This document shows positions 6,938 to 15,476 of a DNA stretch of 45,312 nt, piece after piece. Position numbers and translations under genes: made by a program. The notes under the pieces were generated by a model. That model was not told the DNA's origin, searched no databases, and was given only the letters and a program-made list of their open reading frames with translations. Origin of the DNA: an uncultured bacterium (GTDB taxonomy: Bacteria > Bacillota > Clostridia > Peptostreptococcales > Anaerovoracaceae); assembly GCA_905214195.1 (NCBI GenBank), contig CAJMLH010000012.1, positions 1-45,312 of the forward strand, read 5' to 3'. Position 1 is the first letter of the stretch. The number at the start of each line of letters is the position of its first letter.

Positions 6938-7966
6938 ATGGCTTATTTAAACAATGCCGCAACAACGGCAGTTAAACCGGAAAATGTTAAAAATGTAGCT
7001 CCTGCAACAGCAGAAACAGCCGGGGCTAAGGTATCGGAATTGCTGAGATGCAAAGGAGAGGTAATATTTACCGATAGTGGAAAACAGGCTTTGCGCTGTG
7101 CAATCATGGGAATGACAAAGCCGGGAGATCATATAATCTCAACGGACTCTGAGTATGGGGCTGTTTTGGATGTTCTCAATGAACTTGAAAAAAAGGGCAG
7201 CAAAGTAACATATATACCGGTTAATGAGTACGGTACACTGAGATATGAATTGATAGAAGAGGCTATTACACCTGAGACCTCTGCTATAGTATGTACCCAT
7301 GGCTCTAATGTTACCGGCAACATAACAGATATGGATAAGATTGGCAGCATAGCCAGAAAAAATCACCTTAAGTTGATTGTAGACGGATGTCAGACAGCAG
7401 GAGCTACGGCTATTAACCTTGAGGATATGCAGATTGATGCTTTCTGTTTCACAGGGCATAAGAAACTTATGGGACCTTACGGAATAGGCGGGATATGTCT
7501 TAGAAAAGGTATTTCTTTGAATGAAGATGCGCTTAGCGAAATAAACACTCCGGATGAAAGCAAATTAGGCGGACTTTGTGCAGCTATAGATTTTATATTG
7601 GAAAAGGGCATTTACGGAATAAGCGTATTTCCGCACAGACTTGCAAAGAGATTCTTTGAATCTGTAAGTTCCATGAAGAATGTTACAGTTTATGGCGACT
7701 TTGGAACAAATGTCAGAATCCCTACCGTATCTATAAGTGTAAAAGGATTTACCGCAGAAGAAGTTAAAAACTTTATGAGGAAAAACGGAATTGCTGTTAA
7801 GAGTGGTGATTTCAATGCTCCTCGTTTAATGAAATCCTTTGGAAAGGAAGAAGAGGGTCTTGTAAGATTCAGCTTTGGATATTTTAATACAAGGATGGAA
7901 GTAAATGATGCTATATGGGTACTTATGGATATGCAGGGACTGGACGACCTGTATCTGCTTGCATAA
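6938..7966 (+). CDS. Class-V PLP enzyme, cysteine-desulfurase-like but without the catalytic Cys
   Basis: The fold is class-V aminotransferase: 'YLNNAATT' at the N-terminus, His121 ('THGSNVTG'), Asp149 and Gln152 contacting PLP, and the Schiff-base Lys in 'FTGHKKLMGP' (Lys175). It resembles the SufS/CsdA-like 'cysteine desulfurase family', yet two features are off. The usual 35-residue helix region after the start is missing (342 aa in all). The position of the active-site Cys, normally 'GLHCAP', reads 'GDFNAP' with Asn293. A desulfurase role is therefore unlikely; a lyase or transaminase role is possible. It is coupled to the nicotinamidase-like gene and followed by a bidirectional terminator. 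Confidence 0.82.
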   Translation: MAYLNNAATTAVKPENVKNVAPATAETAGAKVSELLRCKGEVIFTDSGKQALRCAIMGMTKPGDHIISTDSEYGAVLDVLNELEKKGSKVTYIPVNEYGTLRYELIEEAITPETSAIVCTHGSNVTGNITDMDKIGSIARKNHLKLIVDGCQTAGATAINLEDMQIDAFCFTGHKKLMGPYGIGGICLRKGISLNEDALSEINTPDESKLGGLCAAIDFILEKGIYGISVFPHRLAKRFFESVSSMKNVTVYGDFGTNVRIPTVSISVKGFTAEEVKNFMRKNGIAVKSGDFNAPRLMKSFGKEEEGLVRFSFGYFNTRMEVNDAIWVLMDMQGLDDLYLLA

Positions 7967-7986
7967 AAACCTTAATGGATAAAATA

Positions 7987-8036
7987 AAAACTGCCCTGAA
8001 AGAGCCGTATCAATACGGACTTCCAAGGGCAGTTTT
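7987..8036. terminator. Bidirectional terminator between convergent genes
   Basis: AAAACTGCCCT (7987-7997) pairs with AGGGCAGTTTT (8026-8036), with an inner CCGTA/TACGG stem. A-runs and T-runs on both sides allow use from either strand. It directly abuts the relQ stop codon. Confidence 0.85.
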
Positions 8037-8678
8037 TTACTGCATGTTGTTTATTTCATCAAACAGGCCTTGCATTCGCTGATCCAGCTTTGCGCTGACT
8101 TCGGCACAAGCTTTAAGTTCGATATTTATTTTATTGGCAAACTCCTTGCCTTTTTTGTATCGAAGCTGATGCTCCAGACTAGCCCAAAAATCCATGGCTA
8201 CTGTTCGTATCTGAACCTCTACCGGAACATTTTCACATCCGTTTAACAAAAATACGGGAACAGAAAGGACAAGATGCAGACTCCTGTAGCCGTTTTCTTT
8301 TGGATTTTTTATGTAATCCTTTTTACCGACAAGCACTATATCGTTTTGTTCAATAAGCATATCAGCGATTGCATATACATCGTCTATGAAGTTACATACC
8401 ACTCTTATACCGGCTATATCCATTATGTTTTCTCTGGCAGATTCTATTGATACTTCTTTGCCGTAGCGTATAAGTTTCTCTTCGATACTTTCCGGAGATT
8501 TAAGACGCCGTTCCATGTGATGTATTGGATTATAATCGTGGCGAACCGCAAAATCTTCGCTTAAAATTTCAATTTTAGTTCTAACTTCTTTTATGGCCGC
8601 TCTGTATGCATGCCTGAAAGTTTCAAAGCCTTGACTTTCTGCAAGGTGCTTTAAGTCTGACACCGAATATACCCCCAA
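8037..8678 (-). CDS. relQ: Small alarmone synthetase RelQ-like GTP pyrophosphokinase
   Basis: This 213-residue protein has only the RelA/SpoT synthetase domain and no hydrolase or regulatory domains, the layout of RelQ/SAS1. Key elements are 'DIAGIRVVCNF' (catalytic Asp87), 'KDYIKNPKENGYRSLH', 'VPVEVQIRT' (Glu154) and the C-terminal helix 'WASLEHQLRYKK'. It makes (p)ppGpp from ATP and GTP/GDP. The start is uncertain. TTG 8678 has no good site, while a GTG at codon 6 (8663) has GGGGG at a suitable distance. It is divergent from the aldo/keto reductase, with little space between. Confidence 0.9.
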   Translation of the reverse strand: MGVYSVSDLKHLAESQGFETFRHAYRAAIKEVRTKIEILSEDFAVRHDYNPIHHMERRLKSPESIEEKLIRYGKEVSIESARENIMDIAGIRVVCNFIDDVYAIADMLIEQNDIVLVGKKDYIKNPKENGYRSLHLVLSVPVFLLNGCENVPVEVQIRTVAMDFWASLEHQLRYKKGKEFANKINIELKACAEVSAKLDQRMQGLFDEINNMQ

Positions 8679-8685
8679 ATGGTTA

Positions 8686-8714
8686 TTTACATAGTCATTA
8701 TACTTGATTATAAT
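8686..8714 (+). promoter_or_regulatory. Sigma-A promoter of the aldo/keto reductase gene
   Basis: TTTACA (8686-8691) and TATAAT (8709-8714) are 17 nt apart, 21 nt before the ATG at 8736. The -35 lies against the relQ start on the other strand. Confidence 0.65.
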
Positions 8715-8735
8715 TTAAAAAGAAAGGATTTTCAC

Positions 8736-9689
8736 ATGAAAAACACATTACTTGGAAAAACAGGATTATCAGTAAGCAAAATAGGCATGGGTGTACTGCC
8801 TATAGGCCCCAATCAGAGAAATCTCCCGATTGAAGAGGGGGCAGAGATAATAAAATATGCTTTAGATAGAGGAATAAATTTTATTGATACGGCTCAGTAT
8901 TACAAAACATACCCTTATATAAGGAAAGCTCTTGCAATCAGTAAAAAACAGCCGGTAATATGCTCGAAAAGTTTGTGCAGCGATTATGATTCCATGAAGA
9001 CGGCAGTAGAAGAGGCCAGAAAAGCAATGGATAGAGATATTATAGATATATTTTTGCTTCATGAGGTTAGGACGGGGCAGTTCAGAGAGAGACAGGGAGC
9101 ATGGGAATACCTTAATTTTGCCAAGGACAAGGGTCTTGTTAAGGCTATCGGAGTATCAACCCACAATATAGATGTTGCAGAAGAAATGAGCAGAGAACCA
9201 CAGTGTGATGTGGTGTTCCCTCTTATAAACTATGCGGGATTGGGAGTACGCAAAGGTTTAAATGCAGGAAGTGCAGATGAAATGCTCATGTCCATTAAAA
9301 AGTGTAAAGAGGCAGGAAAAGGAATATTTTCCATGAAAGCCTTTGGGGGAGGAAATTTGACAAGCTCTTATCAAGATGCCCTTAATTATGTATTATCTAT
9401 AGATGAAATCTCTTCTGTAATGATAGGGTTTTCATCGGAAAAGGAAATAGACGACGCAATAAATTATTTTGAAGGAAGAATGGCGCCGGAGTATAACCCT
9501 GATGTATCGGCAAAACGAATGTGGATAGAAGAAAGCGATTGCGAGGGGTGCGGAAGCTGCCTTAAAGCATGTCAGTCACAGGCCATATACTATAATGAAA
9601 GGGGACTTGCCCGGATAAAAGAAGATTTGTGCTTGACATGCGGATATTGTGCGGCGGCCTGTCCGGTAAGAGCCATAATAATGATATAA
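8736..9689 (+). CDS. Aldo/keto reductase with C-terminal 2x[4Fe-4S] ferredoxin domain
   Basis: Residues 1-265 form an aldo/keto reductase barrel: 'FIDTAQYY' with Asp51 and Tyr55, Lys78, and 'DIFLLHEVR' with the catalytic His. The C-terminal 50 residues carry two CxxCxxCxxxC clusters ('CEGCGSCLKAC' and 'CLTCGYCAAAC'). This fusion is typical of strict anaerobes and suggests electron exchange with ferredoxin as well as or instead of NAD(P)H. I start at ATG 8736 (317 aa) because AGAAAGGA lies 8 nt upstream; an in-frame ATG at 8679 has no site and would overlap the promoter. The natural substrate is unknown. Confidence 0.92.
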   Translation: MKNTLLGKTGLSVSKIGMGVLPIGPNQRNLPIEEGAEIIKYALDRGINFIDTAQYYKTYPYIRKALAISKKQPVICSKSLCSDYDSMKTAVEEARKAMDRDIIDIFLLHEVRTGQFRERQGAWEYLNFAKDKGLVKAIGVSTHNIDVAEEMSREPQCDVVFPLINYAGLGVRKGLNAGSADEMLMSIKKCKEAGKGIFSMKAFGGGNLTSSYQDALNYVLSIDEISSVMIGFSSEKEIDDAINYFEGRMAPEYNPDVSAKRMWIEESDCEGCGSCLKACQSQAIYYNERGLARIKEDLCLTCGYCAAACPVRAIIMI

Positions 9690-9783
9690 ATATGGTAAAA
9701 ATTGGATTAAAAATCACAAAAAGACGACTTGTCTGTTATTGTGAAGAACGATAAAATATAACTCTAAGGAGAATAGATGTTTT

Positions 9784-11898
9784 ATGCGAAGAAAAATTTT
9801 AACTGTTCTGATTGTACTCGTTTTGACAGCAGGCTCAATAATAGGAGTTTATGCAGTTTCAACCGAGTCTGATTATACAGGACTTACATACAGCCACAAC
9901 GACAGGTTTGATAATGCAAAAATAATCAATGGCATAGATGTTTCTCAATATCAAAATGATATAGATTGGGAGAAAGTCAAAGCTGATGGGATAGATTTTG
10001 CAATTATAAGGGTAGGTGGCAGAGGTTATTCTGAATCAGGAAGAATTTATTTTGACGACTATTACAAAAAGAATATTGAAGGTGCAAAAAAAGCAGGTAT
10101 TGATATAGGCGTTTATTATTTTTCACAGGCAAAGACAGAGGCGGAAGCCGTTGAAGAAGCTGAACATTGTTTATCACTTTTAGGCGATTATGAGATAGAA
10201 CTTCCTGTTTATATGGATTATGAGCATGCAAGCGATTTGCTAAATCCCGGAAGAATCAAGGATTTGACCAAAGAGCAGAGAACAGAGAATGCTATTGCAT
10301 TCTGTGAAAGAATAAAAGAGTCCGGTCGTGAGGTCGGGTTTTATTCAAATTTGTTGTTTTTGAGAAATTCCATCGACGGAAAAACGCTTGGTGAAAAGTA
10401 TCCTATTTGGGTGGCACAGTATAATACCAAATGTAATTATGAATATGATTACGGAATATGGCAGTATACCAGTGATGGAAAAATAGACGGAATAGATGGC
10501 AGAGTAGACTGCAATTTCCAATACATGATTGACATAAGCACACTCGATGTACAGCTATCCTTTTTATCGTCGATATACGATGGAAGTGAAAAACAGCCAA
10601 AGGTAACAATTAAAGGACTCAAAGAAAATATAGATTTTACGGTTTGTTATAATAATAATACCAATGCCGGAACGGCCGGGGTTATTGTAACGGGTAAAGG
10701 ACTTTATAAGGGTAGTGTAGAAATTCCCTTTGAGATAAAAGCGGCAGATATAAACGGCAGGAAAGTCACATTGTCATACAGTGAAATCGAATATGACGGA
10801 AATGTAAAAGAGCCTGAAGTAACAGTTGACGGACTTGTTTTAGGAAAAGATTTTACAGTAAAATACAGCGATAACATAGAGGCAGGTACTGCTACGGTCA
10901 CAGTTACGGGAATAGGAAATTATACAGGAACTTTGCAGGCGACATTTGTGATAAAAGATTCCCAAACAGGCGTTGACGCATTATTTAAAGACAGCAATGA
11001 AATAAGGATTTATGGTAAAAACAGATATGAGACAGCTATTGAAGCAGCTGAATCTTTAAAAATCAGTTTAGGCAAAAACAAATTTGACTCTGTGATTGTA
11101 GCATACGGAGACGATTATGCCGACGCCCTTTCGGGCAGTTACCTTGCTCATGTAAAGAAAGCACCGGTGTTGCTGGTAAATGAGTATACAGAGGTGCAAA
11201 TAGAAAACTACATAAAAAACAGCCTTAGGAATGATGGAACAGTTTACCTCCTGGGAGGAGAGGGTGTAGTATCTAAAAAATTTGAGGAAAGCCTTTCGGC
11301 ATACAAACCTGTGCGTCTTGGCGGCCGCACGAGATATGAGACGAATATTGCAGTCCTTAAAGAGGCTGGAGTGAAAGGAAAAGAACTGTTAATCTGCTCC
11401 GCTTTAGATTATGCAGACAGCTTGTCAGCCTCTTCGGCAGGAAGACCGCTTCTTCTTGTAGATGAAATCCTAAGTGAAAGCCAGAAATTGTACTTAAATG
11501 ATATATCCAAGACCTTAGATTTGGAAAGGTGCTATTTAATAGGAGGAGAAGGCGCCGTATCGAAAGCTGTTGAACAGGAATTGGGAAATTTATTTAAGTC
11601 GGTTGAGAGACTTGGAGGTCTGAATAGATTTGAGACATCTCTTGCTGTTGCAATGAAGTTTTTTGACGGAGACAGCAAAGCAATAACAGTAGCATACGGA
11701 TATGATTATCCTGACGGTTTAACGGGAGGCGCAGTTGCATCATCAGTTGATGCGCCTATATTGCTTGTGGCTGAAAATAACATTCAACATGCAAAAAAAT
11801 ATGTCCGCAGCGTTTCTGCGGACAAGGTTGCCGTAATGGGCGGACCGTCATTAGTATCGGATTTTCAAGTTTCCCTGATAATGGGTCATACATTATAG
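9784..11898 (+). CDS. Secreted GH25 lysozyme with Ig-like repeats and three CWB2 cell-wall anchors
   Basis: A signal peptide (about 1-24) leads into a GH25 muramidase domain (about 47-235) with 'GIDVSQYQ' (Asp52) and 'PVYMDYEHA' (Asp145, Glu147), the catalytic set. Two beta-rich repeats follow, each starting YDG (about 258-320 and 335-390). Three type-2 cell-wall-binding repeats (PF04122-like) close the protein, starting near 408, 515 and 615 with the 'R.GG..RYET' pattern. It should cut peptidoglycan while held non-covalently on the wall, for example in turnover or separation. ATG 9784 has AAGGAGA 11 nt upstream; an ATG 7 nt earlier is out of frame. Its 3' end overlaps the convergent transporter gene by 13 bp. 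Confidence 0.93.
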   Translation: MRRKILTVLIVLVLTAGSIIGVYAVSTESDYTGLTYSHNDRFDNAKIINGIDVSQYQNDIDWEKVKADGIDFAIIRVGGRGYSESGRIYFDDYYKKNIEGAKKAGIDIGVYYFSQAKTEAEAVEEAEHCLSLLGDYEIELPVYMDYEHASDLLNPGRIKDLTKEQRTENAIAFCERIKESGREVGFYSNLLFLRNSIDGKTLGEKYPIWVAQYNTKCNYEYDYGIWQYTSDGKIDGIDGRVDCNFQYMIDISTLDVQLSFLSSIYDGSEKQPKVTIKGLKENIDFTVCYNNNTNAGTAGVIVTGKGLYKGSVEIPFEIKAADINGRKVTLSYSEIEYDGNVKEPEVTVDGLVLGKDFTVKYSDNIEAGTATVTVTGIGNYTGTLQATFVIKDSQTGVDALFKDSNEIRIYGKNRYETAIEAAESLKISLGKNKFDSVIVAYGDDYADALSGSYLAHVKKAPVLLVNEYTEVQIENYIKNSLRNDGTVYLLGGEGVVSKKFEESLSAYKPVRLGGRTRYETNIAVLKEAGVKGKELLICSALDYADSLSASSAGRPLLLVDEILSESQKLYLNDISKTLDLERCYLIGGEGAVSKAVEQELGNLFKSVERLGGLNRFETSLAVAMKFFDGDSKAITVAYGYDYPDGLTGGAVASSVDAPILLVAENNIQHAKKYVRSVSADKVAVMGGPSLVSDFQVSLIMGHTL
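11793..11823 (-). terminator. Minus-strand terminator embedded in the lysozyme coding region
   Basis: GTCCGCAG (11803-11810) and CTGCGGAC (11816-11823) form a perfect 8-bp hairpin with loop CGTTT. On the minus strand it is followed by AT and then seven Ts (11799-11793), a complete intrinsic terminator about 65 nt past the stop of the convergent AEC transporter gene. On the plus strand no T-run follows. Confidence 0.75.
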
Positions 11899-12836
11899 AA
11901 TCCTGTCAGGAACAGTGCAAAGACAGGAATACTTGCTACTGAAATCAATGTAGTAAAAGCAATACTCTCTGCGGCGAGCAGGGAGTTTTTGTTTTCCATA
12001 ACTGCAAGTGCCGAAGTTACAACGGCAGTAGGGAAAGCAGCTGCAAATATAGTGGTTATTTTTACATCTGTTGAAACAGGAAGCCAATTAACTACAAGGA
12101 ACATGATTAGAGGCAGTGCAAACATTTTGATTACAGACTCTATTACAAGGTGCTTGTTTTTTATTATTCTCTTTATGTTGCTTTCTCCAAGCTGCATACC
12201 TACCACTAACATGGACAGTGGTACAGTTACATCTCCGATGAGTGTTACGCTGTCAAAAATAAGTCCCGGCAGATGAAGTCCGGCAAACAGCATAATAATG
12301 CTTATGATTGACACTATAGTGGATGGGTTGCAGAATGTTTTTAATAGTCTTTTAATGTTGAATTTGCCGCTCCCCGAATTGATATTGAATATAAATGGTC
12401 CGGCGGAGTACATATAAAGTGTCAGACAGATATTTTGCAATATCATAAGGTATAAAATATCGCTGCCAAAGATGGCATTTGTGATTGGAAATCCCATAAA
12501 ACCGTTATTTACAGTTGAAAATGCCATTATATACACACCTAAATCTTCTTTTGGAGATACCTTTATGATTTTTTTGCACAAGAAATACCCTACGATAAAG
12601 GATAAAGCAAAAAATCCTATACCGCATATAAAGACTTCGATAGTTGCTCTTGCCGTATCATCGTTAAATTCCTTAGATGTGACAGATGATAGAATCATGC
12701 AGGGTGTTGTTACCAGAAGAAGAAGGTCTACGAAAAATTTTGTTGCACTGCTTGGGATGACCTTTAATCTGTTTATAACAAAACCTACTGCCATTATTAA
12801 AAATATTGATGTGATTTTTGATAAAATTATAGCCAT
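11886..12836 (-). CDS. AEC-family (auxin efflux carrier-like) transporter
   Basis: This 316-residue protein has about ten hydrophobic segments split into two halves by a polar loop, the AEC family layout. Family traits include 'GFVINRLKVIPSSATKFFVDLLLLVTTPCMI' and the second-half 'PLSMLVVGMQLGE' region. Bacterial members export or exchange organic acids such as malate or citrate; the substrate cannot be told here. It is convergent with the lysozyme gene, with a 13-bp overlap at the 3' ends. The upstream site on its strand is weak (GGTGAT). Confidence 0.9.
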   Translation of the reverse strand: MAIILSKITSIFLIMAVGFVINRLKVIPSSATKFFVDLLLLVTTPCMILSSVTSKEFNDDTARATIEVFICGIGFFALSFIVGYFLCKKIIKVSPKEDLGVYIMAFSTVNNGFMGFPITNAIFGSDILYLMILQNICLTLYMYSAGPFIFNINSGSGKFNIKRLLKTFCNPSTIVSIISIIMLFAGLHLPGLIFDSVTLIGDVTVPLSMLVVGMQLGESNIKRIIKNKHLVIESVIKMFALPLIMFLVVNWLPVSTDVKITTIFAAAFPTAVVTSALAVMENKNSLLAAESIAFTTLISVASIPVFALFLTGFYNV

Positions 12837-12904
12837 AACGAAAATATTATATCACCACTTGTGTAAATTGTCATCAGTATTTAGATTTATTTATTTGTGT
12901 GCCC

Positions 12905-12932
12905 TTGACATCAGTCATATTTGGTATATAAT
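12905..12932 (+). promoter_or_regulatory. Promoter upstream of the cupin regulator/pot operon
   Basis: TTGACA (12905-12910) and TATAAT (12927-12932) are 16 nt apart, about 125 nt before the regulator start codon, leaving a leader of about 115 nt. Confidence 0.6.
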
Positions 12933-12946
12933 TATTTTTGCACGGC

Positions 12947-12965
12947 AGTTTAGTATTTCTAAACT
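12947..12965. promoter_or_regulatory. Candidate operator in the pot-operon leader
   Basis: AGTTTAG and CTAAACT form a perfect 7-bp inverted repeat with a 5-nt centre, roughly at the expected transcription start. It is a plausible binding site for the XRE-cupin regulator encoded next. Confidence 0.4.
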
Positions 12966-13059
12966 TTTAGTTTATTAAAACGAAACGATGAAGCAGTATT
13001 GAAAATTTTATAAAGGTAATAATTTTAAAGATAAGAGGATTTTATTAAAGGTAAAGATA

Positions 13060-13596
13060 ATGGACATAGGAATTAAAATTAAAGAATTGAGAACTCTTAA
13101 AGGTCTTACCCAGGAAGAACTTGCAGACAGAAGCGAGCTTTCAAAAGGGTTTATCTCACAGCTTGAGAATGACCTTACATCGCCATCCATATCAACCTTA
13201 GAGGATATATTGCAATGTTTGGGAGTTACCATTAACGAGTTTTTTGCCAAGGAAGAGGCGCCTTTGCAGGTGGTATTCGGAGAGGAAGATTACTTTGAAA
13301 AGGTGGATGACGAGCTTAAGAACAAGACAGAGTGGATAATTCCCAATGCACAGAAGAACATGATGGAACCGATAAGAATGACTTTGTCAGCAGGAGGCTC
13401 GACCTATCCGGATAATCCACATGAAGGTGAAGAATTGGGATATGTACTTAAGGGTGAAATCACCATCGTCATAGGCGATGTAAAGCACTCGGCAAAGGCG
13501 GGAGAGGCGTTCTATTATACTCCTGACAGAAAACATTATATAACATCGAAGAAAGGAGCAGAAATTCTGTGGGTAACTACACCGCCGAGTTTCTAA
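13060..13596 (+). CDS. XRE-cupin transcriptional regulator (polyamine-type)
   Basis: An N-terminal XRE helix-turn-helix (about 5-62; 'GLTQEELADRSELSKGFISQLE') is joined to a C-terminal cupin domain (about 105-178; 'PHEGEELGYVLKGEI'). This is the PuuR-like architecture. It is the first gene of a five-gene run and ends 7 nt before potA. Regulators of this type directly preceding potABCD usually sense polyamines or their derivatives through the cupin and repress the operon. The ligand here is inference from context. Confidence 0.9.
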   Translation: MDIGIKIKELRTLKGLTQEELADRSELSKGFISQLENDLTSPSISTLEDILQCLGVTINEFFAKEEAPLQVVFGEEDYFEKVDDELKNKTEWIIPNAQKNMMEPIRMTLSAGGSTYPDNPHEGEELGYVLKGEITIVIGDVKHSAKAGEAFYYTPDRKHYITSKKGAEILWVTTPPSF

Positions 13597-13603
13597 CATA
13601 TCA

Positions 13604-14671
13604 ATGGCACTTATAGAACTTATAGATATTTCAAAATCATTTGATGGGGAAACGGTGCTTGACGAGTTTAACCTCAGTATTAAGGAAAATGAATTTATAA
13701 CATTGCTTGGACCGTCCGGCTGTGGCAAGACAACGACTCTGAGGATTTTGGGAGGATTTGAAACACCCGATACAGGCCGTGTCATGTTCAAGGGAGAAGA
13801 TATAACAAATCTTGCACCTAACAAGCGCCATATAAATACAGTATTTCAAAAATATGCTCTGTTTCCAAACATGAATATAGCCGAAAATATAGCATTTGGT
13901 CTTAAGATTAGCGGAAAGAGCAAAGAATATATAAAAGATAAGGTACAGTACGCTCTTAAGCTTGTGAACTTGAGTGGATACGAAAAGAGAAAGGTGGATT
14001 CTCTTTCGGGAGGCCAGCAGCAGCGTATAGCCATTGCAAGAGCTATTGTTAATGAGCCTAAGGTGCTTCTTCTTGATGAACCTCTTGGGGCACTTGATTT
14101 AAAACTAAGACAAGAGATGCAGTATGAACTTATCAGGCTTAAAAACGAACTGGGAATTACATTCCTTTATGTTACTCATGATCAAGAGGAAGCTCTTACC
14201 ATGTCAGATAAGGTTGTGGTAATGAACAAGGGATATATACAGCAGATGGGGACTCCTGAGGAGATTTACAACGAGCCTGAAAATGCGTTTGTAGCCGATT
14301 TTATAGGCGACAGTAATATAATCGACGGCATGATGCTTGAAGACAGAGTGGTAAAAATCTGCGGACATGTGTTTCCTTGCATAGACGAGGGATTTGGAAG
14401 GAACAAGCCGGTGGATGTTGTGATCCGTCCTGAGGATATAATAATAGGAAAGCCGGGGAAAGGCATAATGGATGGTGTGGTCACCTCAAATGTTTTTATA
14501 GGAGTTCATTATGAAATGTGTATAGAGGCAGGCGGATTTGAATGGCTTGCGCAGAACACCGTAAGCTACCCGGTTGGAAGCCATGTATCCATAGATGTCA
14601 TACCTGAAAATATTCAGATAATGAATAAACCTCAATCTGAAGATGAGGAGGCATTGGTTCTGGATGAGTAA
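13604..14671 (+). CDS. potA: Spermidine/putrescine ABC transporter ATPase PotA
   Basis: This 355-residue ATPase has Walker A 'GPSGCGKTT' (36-44), the Q-loop in 'VFQKYALFP', signature 'LSGGQQQR', Walker B 'VLLLDEP', an H-loop 'THDQEEA' and a C-terminal TOBE-like domain. The length and C-terminal domain are those of PotA. It energises import through PotB and PotC, with PotD as binding protein. Its last 8 nt overlap the start of potB. Confidence 0.93.
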   Translation: MALIELIDISKSFDGETVLDEFNLSIKENEFITLLGPSGCGKTTTLRILGGFETPDTGRVMFKGEDITNLAPNKRHINTVFQKYALFPNMNIAENIAFGLKISGKSKEYIKDKVQYALKLVNLSGYEKRKVDSLSGGQQQRIAIARAIVNEPKVLLLDEPLGALDLKLRQEMQYELIRLKNELGITFLYVTHDQEEALTMSDKVVVMNKGYIQQMGTPEEIYNEPENAFVADFIGDSNIIDGMMLEDRVVKICGHVFPCIDEGFGRNKPVDVVIRPEDIIIGKPGKGIMDGVVTSNVFIGVHYEMCIEAGGFEWLAQNTVSYPVGSHVSIDVIPENIQIMNKPQSEDEEALVLDE

Positions 14672-15476
14672 AAAACTTTTCAGCGGTCCGTTTCTTGTAT
14701 TTATGTTATGTGGTACTATAATACCTTTGGGCGTAATAGCTTTTTATGGAATAACAGACAGAAGCGGCAGTTTTACCCTTGATAATATAACGGCCATAGC
14801 AACCGCCGAACATTGGGAAGCACTTGTATTGGCTCTTGAGCTGGCGCTGATAAGCACAGTTATATGTTTAATATTGGCTTTTCCTCTGGGCTTGATTTTA
14901 AAAGACAGCAGCCTTGGAAAAAAAGGCTTTATGGTATTCATATTCATATTGCCTATGTGGATGAATTTTTTGCTTAGAACCATGGCATGGCAGGTTTTGC
15001 TTGAGAGAAACGGAATAATAAACCAGATGCTTGGCGCTTTGGGCATAGATCCGTTGAATATAATCAATACTCCTTATGCTGTGGTTCTTGGTATGGTGTA
15101 TGATTATTTGCCGTTTATGGTTCTTCCTATATATAATGCGCTGATAAAAATAGACAAGCATGTTATAGAGGCTGCTTATGACCTTGGAGCAAGTCATGCG
15201 CAGGTTTTAAGAAAGATAATAGTTCCTCTGAGCATTCCCGGTATAGTAAGCGGAATAACCATGGTATTTGTTCCGTCTCTTACTACTTTTGCAGTATCAA
15301 ACATGCTGGGTGGCGGAAAAGTGAACTTGATAGGAAATATCATAGAACAGGAATTTACGGCGAGCTCAAATTGGAACTTAGGTTCGGGGCTTTCCCTTGT
15401 CATGATGATTTTTATCGTAATAAGCATGGCTCTTATAGAAAAATTTGACAGAAACGGGGAGGGTAATCTTATATGA
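14664..15476 (+). CDS. potB: Spermidine/putrescine permease PotB
   Basis: This 270-residue permease has six membrane segments and the EAA-loop 'EAAYDLGASHAQVLRKIIVPLSIPG' that docks to the ATPase. I start at ATG 14664, which overlaps the potA stop and has GAGGAGG 12 nt upstream; an in-frame start at 14643 would sit on that site. It forms a heterodimeric channel with PotC. Confidence 0.92.
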   Translation: MSKKLFSGPFLVFMLCGTIIPLGVIAFYGITDRSGSFTLDNITAIATAEHWEALVLALELALISTVICLILAFPLGLILKDSSLGKKGFMVFIFILPMWMNFLLRTMAWQVLLERNGIINQMLGALGIDPLNIINTPYAVVLGMVYDYLPFMVLPIYNALIKIDKHVIEAAYDLGASHAQVLRKIIVPLSIPGIVSGITMVFVPSLTTFAVSNMLGGGKVNLIGNIIEQEFTASSNWNLGSGLSLVMMIFIVISMALIEKFDRNGEGNLI

